A DNA stretch of 64,000 bases from positions 45,042,501 through 45,106,500 of the forward strand of contig NC_088921.1 of assembly GCF_038396675.1 (NCBI RefSeq), read 5' to 3'. The DNA is from Hydra vulgaris. Its lineage: Eukaryota > Cnidaria > Hydrozoa > Anthoathecata > Hydridae. Under the pieces are notes generated by a model that ran no database searches, was not told where the DNA came from, and saw only the letters and a list, made by a program, of their open reading frames with translations. The position numbers were made by a program, and so were the translations under genes. Positions 1-21,175 of this stretch are shown here, piece by piece; positions within the stretch are counted from its first letter, which is position 1, and each line of letters opens with the position of its first letter.

Positions 1-88
<88 letters not shown>
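1..88. repeat. (TA)n microsatellite
   Basis: Uninterrupted TA dinucleotide array running off the left window edge, so its true length is unknown. It is one of about eleven such arrays here. Confidence 0.98.
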
Positions 89-89
<1 letters not shown>

Positions 90-565
90 TTCTTTGTTTG
101 AAACTGTAAGAATTAAAGTTGACATTTCATATTTCTGAGAAAAATATATTAGCAAAATATATTAGCAAAATATATTTTTCTAACAATTTAAAAAAAAAAG
201 TGTTATATATAGTACTATCCTAAATTTAGAGTAGAAATTTGTTTTAGCTTTGGCTAAATTTTTGAAATCAATAACTTTAATCAAGAATTTTTAAAAGCTG
301 ATACCTTAGACCTTGAAATTATAGAGATTAATACCTTTCACCTACAACTTTTGGAATTTTCTTCTTTTACTTTTTCTTGCAATAATTTCTTTTAAAATCC
401 TTATTTTAAAAATCTTAAATTAAATTAATTGTAAAAAGGGTTTTTTTAAATATAATTTTTAAAAATCTTTTCTTAAATTTTTGTTTTAGAAAAATTGTAA
501 AGTCTTCAAGATCTTGAGCTTCTTACTTATTAGTGATTAATTATTTTTAATTTCTGAACTAATAC
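89..565. other. AT-rich sequence without recognised feature
   Basis: About 480 bases of A/T-rich, homopolymer-rich sequence. I see no coding potential, repeat structure or RNA gene in it. It probably belongs to the downstream part or introns of TTC17. Confidence 0.6.
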
Positions 566-782
566 CTAGGCACAGTTGATCGGGTAGTCGAGTCTTGATT
601 TTTTTATCTGGTTATTTAAGTCCATAAAGTCCTTACAGTCTTGTCACAGAGCACTGTTAAAGAGCAATTAACTAGAAAGTTCATGCCTCCATTCTTATTA
701 TTATTGCAAACATGGCCAGATCTGGCATTGAACCCACTATTCTGAGACAAGAGCAGTAAACACTATGCCACTGTTGCTACCA
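566..782 (-). mobile_element. tRNA-derived SINE
   Basis: Read on the minus strand from about 782, the sequence starts with a tRNA-like head. A box-A-like stretch (GTGGCATAGTGTTTACTGC) is followed about 25 bases later by a box-B-like stretch (GTGGGTTCAATGCC), which is the internal RNA polymerase III promoter layout. An unrelated body of about 150 bases follows, less AT-rich than its surroundings. It does not fold as a canonical tRNA, so I call it a SINE or tRNA pseudogene-derived repeat. The 3' boundary is approximate and no target-site duplication was established. Confidence 0.6.
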
Positions 783-1039
783 TAAAAAATTTTATATAAA
801 AAATAAGCACAAAAGTTGCAGACTACAATGCGGAATTAAATTGTTTTATTTTTAACTATAGAATGTATCTTTATCAACTCATTACCCCTTTGTTGCAAAT
901 CAAAGAGAGGGTGATGAGTTGATGAACATCTGGTAGACACTGAATAGACACTTTTTATATATTAAAATTGCCACCTAAACAAAAAAAGAAAAAAGATTAG
1001 AAAAATTATTGTTTATATCATTTTTATTATTATTTGATA

Positions 1040-1092
1040 GACTGCCTTCCTTAATCAAATCCTCAGTCGATGTAGCGGCACTTCCTTTTTGT
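1040..1092 (+). repeat. Fragment of the 42-bp-minisatellite repeat family
   Basis: This segment matches the family at 6490-8368: a 'gactgcct' start, then 'cctcagtcgatgtagc' and 'gcacttcc', in the same order as in copies B and C. Only the junction and the first minisatellite unit remain. Confidence 0.6.
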
Positions 1093-1315
1093 GGTTTTTT
1101 AAAAAAACATTAAATTTAATTAGTTTTCTCAATTAAATTAATGCATTTTTCATAATCAACCTTAATTTTGTCAATTTAAAAACCATAGACAAGCTAATAG
1201 CAGTTTTTTTACAACAAACTGTATATTTAATGCCTTTATAGTGACTGGAGCCCTAGCCCCAGCTAAAAATTAGACTTTTTTAAAATCTGGCCCCAGCCCC
1301 GGCTAAACTATAAAA

Positions 1316-1357
1316 TTTAGCAGGACTTGATAGCCGGGGCTATCAAGTCCTGCTAAA
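1316..1357. repeat. Perfect 20-bp inverted repeat (hairpin)
   Basis: Arms 1316-1335 and 1338-1357 are exact reverse complements with a 2-base spacer. The stem is unusually GC-rich for this window and sits in a block containing repeated 'CCCAGCCCCGGCTAAA'-like words. A related, more diverged block lies near 3340-3420. Confidence 0.85.
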
Positions 1358-1427
1358 AAAATTTATAATACTTTAAATATTACAACTTTATACTTACATT
1401 TACTATTTATTAAATACTGGCATATAT

Positions 1428-2664
1428 TTATATATTTTCAAACTCTAATTTACTTCCAACAAGATTGCAAGCAACCATTATTAAGTTATTAGTTACTTTA
1501 AAATAGAAAATAAGTAAAAAAAAAATACTAGGAAAAAGACTTGAAAAGTTGTAGGTTATATATAAAAAAAAAACATAAAGATGGTTAATAATTATAAGGT
1601 TTTTATGATGTGCAAGGAAAAAAACTGGATTAATAAAAGTTTTTATAGGATGAAGGGACAGATACAGTAAAAGGATGCAACTTGTTGAATAAGAAACCAG
1701 CAAGAATGAATTTTGGTTTATCATAATAGAGATGATATCTTGTTGAGCATAGACCATGATCGTATTTGTAGAAAAAAGAAAGAAATGCAACCTTACAACA
1801 ATGGGAGAGTGGCTCGGGCTTGGCAGATAAAGCAGGTCTAACTTATTACTATTTTGTTTTTTTAAGTTAATTCACCTTTCCAAGACTGAAAACGTCACTA
1901 CAGATGAGGAGGCTACTTAATTGTACTAATAACCTCTCTCAACTCCAAAACACAAAACTTGACAACCAAGGCCTCAGTGCAGAGAAACAAGTTAAGCGCA
2001 ATTTGATCTTCACGTAGTGGGCATCAAACTCGGCACCTCTCGCTTATGACGCAAGCGCTCTACCACTACACCACAACCGCATTACATTTTCAATGTACTT
2101 TTAGACTTTTTCTGAGAGTATGAGGGTTGTTATTCATTAATATAGGAATACAAACATTATTGCAATATTTTTTTGCAGCAAATAAATGAGTTTTGTTGTC
2201 TAACAAAAATTGCAGATTTTAAGTTCAGAATTTAAATCCACAAGCCACAGCAAGCCTTAGGCTGTTACAGAAGAGAAATCAGATTAAAAATCAGCTGCTT
2301 GTTCGAAGCAATCAAAAAGTGAAGATTTTTTGTCAAGACAAGAGTATAAAGTTGAGTTGTCAACAAATAGAGCCACTTTAGATAAATTTTCATGAAGATT
2401 GATATTGTAGATAAAAAACAATACAGGAGCAAAGATTTAAGAGTACCACAAGATACCTTGTGGTACCCTTAAAGTTATTTTAAATAAAGAAGAGTGTAGG
2501 CCTTCAAGAATAACTTTATTACTGCAGTTAGTAAAAAATAATTTAATAATCTCAAAACCTTTATATAAAGAAACTAATAACAGAGTGAAGACTAATTGTA
2601 GGATTGTTGGAGAGGTCAAAGTGTTTTTTAGAGTTTTGAAAAATTGGAACCACTTATTTAGCAC
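1428..2664 (-). mobile_element. LINE relic (non-LTR reverse transcriptase), interrupted by a SINE
   Basis: The minus-strand frame at 2664-2437 ends in a reverse-transcriptase signature resembling 'S..F.IT..VPQG', and just downstream the translation resumes with LFVDNSTLY, a variant of the catalytic F.DD box, with frame breaks between them. At 1790-1428 the frame ends in a C-terminal stretch (...LIMVACNLVGS) that recurs at 52823-53011, where a second frame reads STLWNSFALQ, the conserved RT tail 'lWNsLP'. The order on the minus strand (RT core, then tail) fits one element, with the SINE at 1856-2080 between them. It is a decayed, 5'-truncated, non-functional copy, probably of a CR1-like clade. 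Confidence 0.6.
1856..2080 (-). mobile_element. tRNA-derived SINE
   Basis: Minus-strand reading from 2080 starts GCGGTTGTGGTGTAGTGGTA, a strong box-A context. Box-B-like GGTGCCGAGTTTGATGCC follows about 30 bases later, as in a tRNA with GAGCGC in the D arm. A non-tRNA body of about 150 bases follows. Its composition contrasts clearly with the AT-rich flanks. It differs in sequence from the SINE at 566-782, so two families are present. Confidence 0.7.
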
Positions 2665-3136
2665 TTTTTAAAAAATAAATAATATTAAATATTATATAAT
2701 TAATAAGATTTAATGTTAGACTTACTTCAGTTAATGACATTGTTGAAGACTAACCAAAAGTCTCTAGAACCTAACATCTGATATAAGATACAAGATTTAG
2801 TAAACTGAGAATAACAGAGCTTAATAAAAGGACATTTGTTCTTAAGAGAGATGTTCTTGTAAAAAAGATGAAATAAATGATTAATAAAGCAACTGCTCAA
2901 GATGGTGAAAAAAATATGGAGTAGAATGAGGTTTGACTTGAAGAGTAGGAATAAAAGCTTCTAAACTTTTAGTCCGGAAGGAATAAAAGCTTCTGAGATG
3001 CACTTTATGTATAGATATTATGGATATAAACATACATGTTTGCCACTTATTTAGATGCTGGCATACAATATTATTTCATATTTATATAAACTTTAGTATT
3101 TATATGGTGTAGTATTTGCTGAAAGAGAAGGTGATA

Positions 3137-3226
<90 letters not shown>

Positions 3227-4730
3227 TTGATAATGATGATTATGATAATCATGGTGATCATAATGATGTTTATCTATGCATGTATACATATAAAATATAA
3301 CATGAATTTTGAATAAAAAAAATATACTTAAGGATGTATAAATGTTTATGAAGCCCTGGTCACAAACTTGGCCCTGGCTATATTTTATCAAACCCAGTCC
3401 CAGTCAAATATCAACCCCAGTCATTCTGTGAAATTTTTTTAGTTTTTTTTTATTACGTTTATTTGTTTTGTACATCTTTTTGCTTTTAAAAATGTGTTTG
3501 CTATATTTGATGTTTTCTTCTCAATACTTATATAATAGGAAAATAAAAATAAATAAATTGTTATTTATTTGTAAAATATATTACTTGATTAATAAATTTT
3601 GTAATGACAAAATATGTTATAATAAAAGAATAATATGGTTTCTTTAATAAATGTATTTACCGCATTTGATACATGTCTGAAATTGTTTCTTTTATATTGC
3701 TCAATTTCCAATGTTAATACGAATTACTAGAGATAATGAACATAACGATTGCTCTGTTTAAGAAAATGTATTTAAAAACTTAAAAAAAAATTTAAAATAG
3801 GCTACTAAACATTTCGTTAAAAAAGTTCAGTAAATTAACAATGTCTAGCCCACAAACTTTTGGAGCATCGTCAATAACAATAGTTCATCAGATGCACAAT
3901 TTGGATAATCCTACAAAAGTGCAGACTATGTCAATGGGGGTATTGAAAACAACCAAATATTTTATATTTAAACACCAGTATTAATGATTTTTTTATTTTT
4001 TTAGATTTTTTTAAAACTTTTTTTTTTTACAAATAAATAGCAATTAGTTTTCTCACTTTCCTGTCCATTGATAAAAACAGTAAAGTTTAGCAAAAACATT
4101 TGAAAAACAAATTTAAAAATTGCCCATGTTTCTAGCACAAATTATAAAGTATTTCCTTAATATACTGTCTGAAAAAAAGTCACAAAAAAATTGAATATCA
4201 AAAAATATTTTTATTTTCTGTATATTCTTATCTTTTTTTTTTCTCTTCTTGTATCAATTTTGGTAGTGGAAAATAACAAATGCCCTAAAAATAAGAAAAC
4301 AAAAACAGTAAAATATTTAGGTATATTATTTTTTTGACAACAATTTTCTTTTTTAATTATTCAATTTTTTTTAGCTTACTTTATTTAGATTTTCTATTTA
4401 GTCTTCGGTTCTTTTCTTCAGGTATTGCTGTTTTATTTTCTAGTTTCTTACAGCTTTGTTTTGCTGCAAATTCTTAAAATGTTTATTATATAAAAATGTG
4501 GTCATGTTGTCTAAAAAAATTACTTTAAGCGTGGACAAACAAGGCGTGTGACCACACGCATTTCCCGGTAAAGCTTGATATATATATAGATAAACATATA
4601 TGGTCATTTTGAGATAAGTATCCAGTTTTGTTATATTTCATTACATCTTTCATTTGGTCAAACTTTGATTTTTGTAGTTTAAAAAAAAAATAGCTTCATT
4701 TTATGAAAAATAATTTATTTTTCATTATCA
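2665..4730. other. Non-coding intron or flank sequence
   Basis: About 2 kb, AT-rich. Apart from the trinucleotide array at 3137-3228 and a CCAGTCCC-rich block near 3340-3420, I see nothing that supports a gene. If TTC17 continues leftwards, this is intronic. Confidence 0.5.
3137..3228. repeat. (GAT)n trinucleotide microsatellite
   Basis: About 30 tandem GAT units. It creates poly-Met on one strand and poly-His on the other in apparent reading frames, neither of which is a gene. Confidence 0.97.
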
Positions 4731-4943
4731 CCTGATTTATGGCAACGAATCAAGTTTTCAAACTCTTCTCCTGCAAAATGTGATATTTGCACTTATCATA
4801 AATTGAACAACGGCCACAAATTTGTCTCAATTTGAACAAAATAAAAATATATAATTAGTGCAATTATATATTCTTCTAAAAAAAATTTAATTATTATATA
4901 AACACTTAAAAAAGTAATAATTGTTTAATAAAGCAACTATCCC

Positions 4944-5034
4944 TTTTAAGTATAAATAAGGGTTTTGGGGCATCTCTAAAAACATATAAAAAATATTTTT
5001 AGAGGTGCTTCAAGACCCTTATTTATATTTAAAA
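4944..5034. mobile_element. Short hairpin MITE candidate
   Basis: Two 39-bp arms (4944-4982 and 4996-5034) are reverse complements with about five mismatches around a 13-base AT loop. Such a compact stem with scattered mismatches is typical of a miniature inverted-repeat element or its relic. No target duplication was proven. Confidence 0.5.
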
Positions 5035-5228
5035 GTAAGAATTGTTTTATAAAAAACATACCAACAACTAAAAAAATATTATTTACAGGTCTTGTTAAGA
5101 AGTGTTACGACATTCTAATTTATGTACAAAATTGTGATTTCACTTATGCTTTGTTATTGTGATTTCACTTATTTATCTTATAAATTAAATAAACTTTTTA
5201 TTAACTATTCACATAATTTTTATTTTGT

Positions 5229-5229
5229 A

Positions 5230-5314
<85 letters not shown>
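5229..5314. repeat. (TG)n/(TA)n compound microsatellite
   Basis: A short TG run (5229-5246) passes into a TA array with one TTA interruption. Confidence 0.97.
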
Positions 5315-5318
<4 letters not shown>

Positions 5319-5512
5319 CAATATTTCCCCTAAATTTCTCCGGGATGGGGGTACCACCGCCCAAATTTTTTTCTTAGAATACCCCCTGATATACCATTAA
5401 AAGGTTTATAATACCTTCTACTTTATTTTCTTCCTTTAACAGCAAAGCAAAGTAAAAGTTAAAAGTAAGATATAGTCAAAAAATAAAAAATAAAATAGTT
5501 CATACATAATAC

Positions 5513-16059
<10,547 letters not shown>

Positions 16060-16740
16060 AAATTGGTAATATTAACTTCTGCTTACTCTAACTTAATCAA
16101 TCACATATAGCTTTTATTAGCCGGTCACTTATTTGTCATTCATGAATAAAAATAGTCATTAATATGCACGTTGCCATTGATTTGTAATCAAAATAAGTTC
16201 GAATTTTTAAATCCCCGTCCCGTAAAAAACAAAACAAAAAAACAAGTCATTATATGAAGACAAAATTTGATTACATGTTTAAAAAATAGCGAAACAGTAC
16301 AGTAAACGTTAGGCAACCGCGTGAAAACAATACAGGAGGTGGGCTTATAGGTAAAAGTTGAAAATGGGAATCGCATTTGAATATAGTACTGTTAAATAAG
16401 TTGTAAAAATGTTTTAGTGTGTCAATTATAATTTGTATTTTTAATATATGAATGACAAAAAAGCTTGTTATTATTATGTCTTTTGCTTTCAACACTTTTT
16501 TTAATTATACAAAAAATTTGTCATTTTTCATTAAAGCTACTACAAGGATACATGTTCTGTTCTGATATTAAAGAAATAATTAACACTTAACAAACGACGA
16601 AATAGTTAACTCTCACAAACACGACGAAATAGTTAACTCTCAGAATAGAACATCAATCCTTTTTTAATAAAAATTGATGCAAATTTTGCTTTAAACTTTT
16701 CATAGAATTTTACCAGTTTCAAAAAGATTTTTTTTTCAGG
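16060..16740. promoter_or_regulatory. Presumed 5' flank of TTC17
   Basis: This lies just upstream of the TTC17 start codon, so the promoter and 5'UTR should be here, but no specific core element can be proven in such AT-rich DNA. It contains a 22-bp direct duplication (ACGACGAAATAGTTAACTCT...; 16594-16615 and 16621-16642, period 27). Confidence 0.35.
16594..16642. repeat. Direct tandem duplication, 27-bp period
   Basis: ACGACGAAATAGTTAACTCT plus two further bases occurs twice without change, in the TTC17 5' flank. Confidence 0.9.
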
Positions 16741-16815
16741 CATCGACTGACCCACCGGGAAACCGGAAAATTTTCAGGTGTGCCCCTATATTTCCGGCGC
16801 CCCTTCCACGCCACA
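16735..16815. repeat. GC-rich island fragment
   Basis: About 80 bases (GACCCACCGGGAAACCGGAA, TTCCGGCGCCCCTTCC) with GC content far above the neighbourhood. No reading frame or RNA fold was recognised. Most likely the end of a dispersed repeat. Confidence 0.35.
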
Positions 16816-17019
16816 AATAACTAATATATGTTGTATAGTAACTATAAACACCATTTAATAATATCGCTTTATGTGCAATTTCATGATTCTTCGATATCTG
16901 ACAATGCAGTTAAAGCTTCATGTATATCACTAACTTGATAGCAAACAATTCACTTTTCTTTTTTAGAAGTTTTAAGTTGAAGTTATTTTTAGTTTGAATT
17001 TTTTTTAACTACTCTTTCC

Positions 17020-17270
17020 AACAGGTTGACGTGAAACAGAAATTGTTGAAAACGAATTATAAACCGCATCTTTTTTCATTTATTGACCATTTTTCTAAAT
17101 ATTTAAAAACCTTCATAAAATGAGGGTGTTCTAAACTTTATGTGATCGTATCTTTTGAGTGTCAAAATATATTTTGATAAAATCGGAAACCTAATTTGAA
17201 TTTATGAAAAAATTTAAGATATAAAATTTTTTTCTCAAAAATTACTTTCCCTAGACCAGAGCACAGTGAT
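17020..17270 (+). repeat. Dispersed repeat R2, plus-strand copy
   Basis: The series AAACCGCATCTTTTTTCATT, TGAGGGTGTTCTAAACTTTA, GACCGTATCTTTTGAGCGTC-like word and AAAAATTACTTTCCCT occurs in the same order on the opposite strand at 28480-28760 and 36122-36402. It is diverged but clearly homologous. Confidence 0.65.
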
Positions 17271-17409
17271 CATGAATAACTTAAAATTAGGCCAAAAGTA
17301 ATTTTTTTGAAAATATTTTATTCAAAAAAGCTAAAAACTTGCTCTATGATCTAAAAAAGACAGACAACGAAAAAAGGCTATATAAATCTTTAAAAAAGGG
17401 TCAAATATG

Positions 17410-20400
17410 GTCGGGGAGCATATTTTGAAACCCTATACAGACTCAGAATAGGCAGAAATTTGCGCAATCTGATTCGCTGATTTTGAAAGAGAGGCTTTTG
17501 CACGTATGTTTAAATCAAAACAAATGTCAAAAAACGTATTAAATAATAAAAGTGAATTTGAGTAACTTCATATAAAACCAAATAATAATAGCAAAAAAAA
17601 ATTATGATTTTTCTATCCAATTTTGTGAAATATAGTACAAATACTTATACAAACCCTCACAACTCAAACATCCGTGTTTTTCAGAATTTTTTCTTAAAAA
17701 TAAAGATTTGAAAAAATTAGTTTGTTTTTCTAATTGTTTTTATAATTCTAAGATATAAAAAAGACAACCATTGTCACAAACTATAAACCAGATGGTGAAA
17801 CTTGACTATGCTGTGATTCTCATACGATAGATTTTTTTAAACAGTTTTAAAATTTACCTACTAATATCAATAGACTATTATTAACTTGGTATAATTTTTT
17901 TTCAAATTAAGTTCCCATTTATCCAATCATTTAGCAAAAAAAGTATTTTGAAAAAATAACCTAATTTCTTTTTAGAACTTTACACGTATTACTCCCATAT
18001 ATAAATTATATACAACACTAAAAAAGTTTGAGAATATTGCTTATTGGTTGTTATAGCTAGCCCAGATGATTTGCAACACTCTTAAATTAAAAGCAATTGT
18101 AAGCAAGAGCGAATTTAGATATCCTTTGGTAATGTATAGTAATAAAAGATCACAAAGCATTGCAGCATAATAAGCTATTAGAAAAAATCTATAACCTGAT
18201 ATCCACAAGTGTGTTCTGATATAGTAAACTGATTACCAAAAGCAATAAATCTCAACTTAACACACCTTTATGAAAAACTAAGTGTAAAAAGGTAGAAACA
18301 AGAAAGATTGCCAACATGCAAGTTCATGTTGTTGTTTATTTCAATTTCAAAACTCAATACATGTTTGTTGATATATAGCTTTTAACCTGAACAAAATAGT
18401 CGTTATTATATTCTATAATTAATATAAAATGTGTATCCTCTAATAGCAACTAATGGTAAATAATATTAAATAAAGCAGCAAACTTTGATAAATTTTATAT
18501 ATTTATAATGCTAATAATTTATTTTACATTATATACTCCAGAAGAGAAAGAAAATATGTCTGCTCTAAAAAAATTAGAAAAAAAATCTTAAATAAAATGT
18601 ACTTCATATTTACAATTTTTATTCATAGTTTTATTATGTAATTTTTAATATAACCAATAAAAACAAGTGTTCTTTTTTTAAATTTCTGTTAATATCTCTT
18701 GTTTATTAATATAAAAACAGAGGTGCATTATGTTTTATTTTGATGTAATATTAATAACTTTTTTTTAAAACTTGCTACTTCAAATGTAAAAGCTAATTTT
18801 GATGAAGTTATTTTTATTACAAAAATTGCCATAATTCACCTTTATTTGGTTAAATTTTTTGACTTTAATACTCAGTACAGTTTTAATGTTCAGTGAAAAA
18901 ACAAATATCACTTTTTTTGTTAAATTTTCCAATAGATTTTTATCCAATTTATTATTCAAATTATTTCCATTAGATTAATATCCAATTTTCATCCTATATA
19001 ATATATATATAGAAAAAAATTGATGTACGCCTTATCAGCCTTCTCAAAATTTAGGTTGAACAGTAACTTCTTCAGGGTTCATAGATTTATATGGAATATG
19101 TAAGCTAGTTTGGCAAAACATCTGTAAAAATTTTCTTTTTCCAAAATTTTAAATGTTAAACTGTTTATAATTAACAAGTTGGTATAAAGATGCAGTAACG
19201 AGCTTAGAACAACCTCTACCTCAGCTTAAAATTTATACTTTTCATATTATAAGTACTTTACCAGAAGTCTGGTGCAATTGCATATAAACTTTGTATTGAG
19301 TATGCTTTATAAAACACGGACATTATATTTGATGAGAAACACATTTAGAAATCTTGCAAAATTGCACACATGCAAATTCAAGTGAAATATTTCAAGAGTT
19401 TATACATACAAAACACATTTTATAATAGCTTTTTTTTTGATAATTCTCTTTTCTTTTTTTATTACTCTTTTTTCATTAAAACGATTGATTTTAACCACTT
19501 AGTATAGTTTTTTAAATCTTTTTTTCTTTCAATTACTGCAATACAAAAATGCCACAATCATTTGCCATAATCTACTTTTATTTATGCCATAATCCACTTT
19601 TATTTGGTTAACTTATTTGACTTCAATACTTTTTCTTGCTTTTAATGTCAGTGTTTATATGAAACTGTACAAAAATTACTGTTCTGTAGACAAACATAAA
19701 TATCACTTATTTTGTTAAATTTTCAAGTATTTTATAACTTAATGCAGCCTGCCAAAATTTTTAAAAATTTAAAAAAAGTTTTTAATGGTTTAACATGATG
19801 TTTTATTAAAGTTACGTAATAAAAAAATATATCAGCCTCCTCCAAACTATGGTTAAAACAAAGCATGAAAACAAAATCTCCTCAGAGCTCATATATTGAC
19901 ATGGAACATGTAAGCTAGTTTTGCAATTAGTAAAAATTTTCTATTTTAAAAAACTAAATTTCAACTCTTTATAATAAACATGTAAATCAGTTTATAAATA
20001 AAGTTCTTCACCAGTAGTCACATAAAACTTCACTTCAGTAGTCACATAAAACTGCATATAAACTTTGTATGCAAAAGTGCTTCACTATTAGTCTCGTACA
20101 ACATACTTATATAAACTATGTATTTGAGAATGCTTTAAGGCCAAGAGCATATTTTAAGAGAAACACATTTGTAGATTTTTTCAAATTTACTTCAACACAT
20201 TTTTTTTTCGCTTCTTAAAATTAACAATAGATAAAATCTTCATCACCAAGATAAACTTTATTGAAATTTTTACGAGTGAAAATTCTCTTGTACAAATAGA
20301 TTTTGATACATTTTAAATACTCTGAAGAGTACTAAAAAAAAATGAATTTCCTGTGTTAATAGTAACACATGACTTGTATTGATAAACTTAGTATATCATA

Positions 20401-20556
20401 ACTTTGAAATTTATTTCAAAAATCTGTTTGTTTTGATTTTCATTATATTTTTCAACAAAATCGCACTTGCCTCTCTTTCAAAACCAGCGAATCAGATTGC
20501 TCATTTTTCGGCCTATTCTGAGCCTGTATAGGGTTTCAAAATATGCGGTCGGGGAG
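17410..20556. mobile_element. Candidate ~3.1 kb element with ~95-bp inverted ends
   Basis: The block at 17410-17504 (CATATTTTGAAACCCTATAC, AATCTGATTCGCTG, TTTTGAAAGAGAGGC) recurs as its reverse complement at 20461-20550 with roughly 85-90% identity by eye. The interior has no transposase frame but shows an old internal duplication: words near 18829, 19070 and 19100 recur near 19587, 19840 and 19909 (offset 760-810 bp). I infer a non-autonomous element; alternatively, two unrelated insertions of one repeat in opposite orientation. No target duplication found. Confidence 0.45.
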
Positions 20557-20736
20557 GTGGTGTGGGGAGGAAAATATATATTTATTTGTAAATAAATGTA
20601 ATCAAAAAGTAAATTTTGAAGTAATTCATTTCTATCAATCTAAATTCTGTCCTCAATAACTAAAAAAAGTTGATGTTTAGTAAACTTTATATTCTTTTTA
20701 TATCAAAGTGAAAGAAAAATGATATTAACTTTAGCA

Positions 20737-20999
<263 letters not shown>

Positions 21000-21175
21000 A
21001 TAACATGAATTAAAAATTGAACAAAAATCGAACAGCAAGAAAACTATAATGCTAATTAAATGAAACATAAATCAAACATTTAAATGTATTTTCATTTAAA
21101 AATGCGTCGTTTGTTCAGAAATTTTTTACAGAGTCATTTACACATATAAAAAAAATTATCCACCACATGTTTTAC

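Noticed and set aside
3071-3391. Poly-His and poly-Met open frames
   Set aside because: Produced by the (GAT)n microsatellite.
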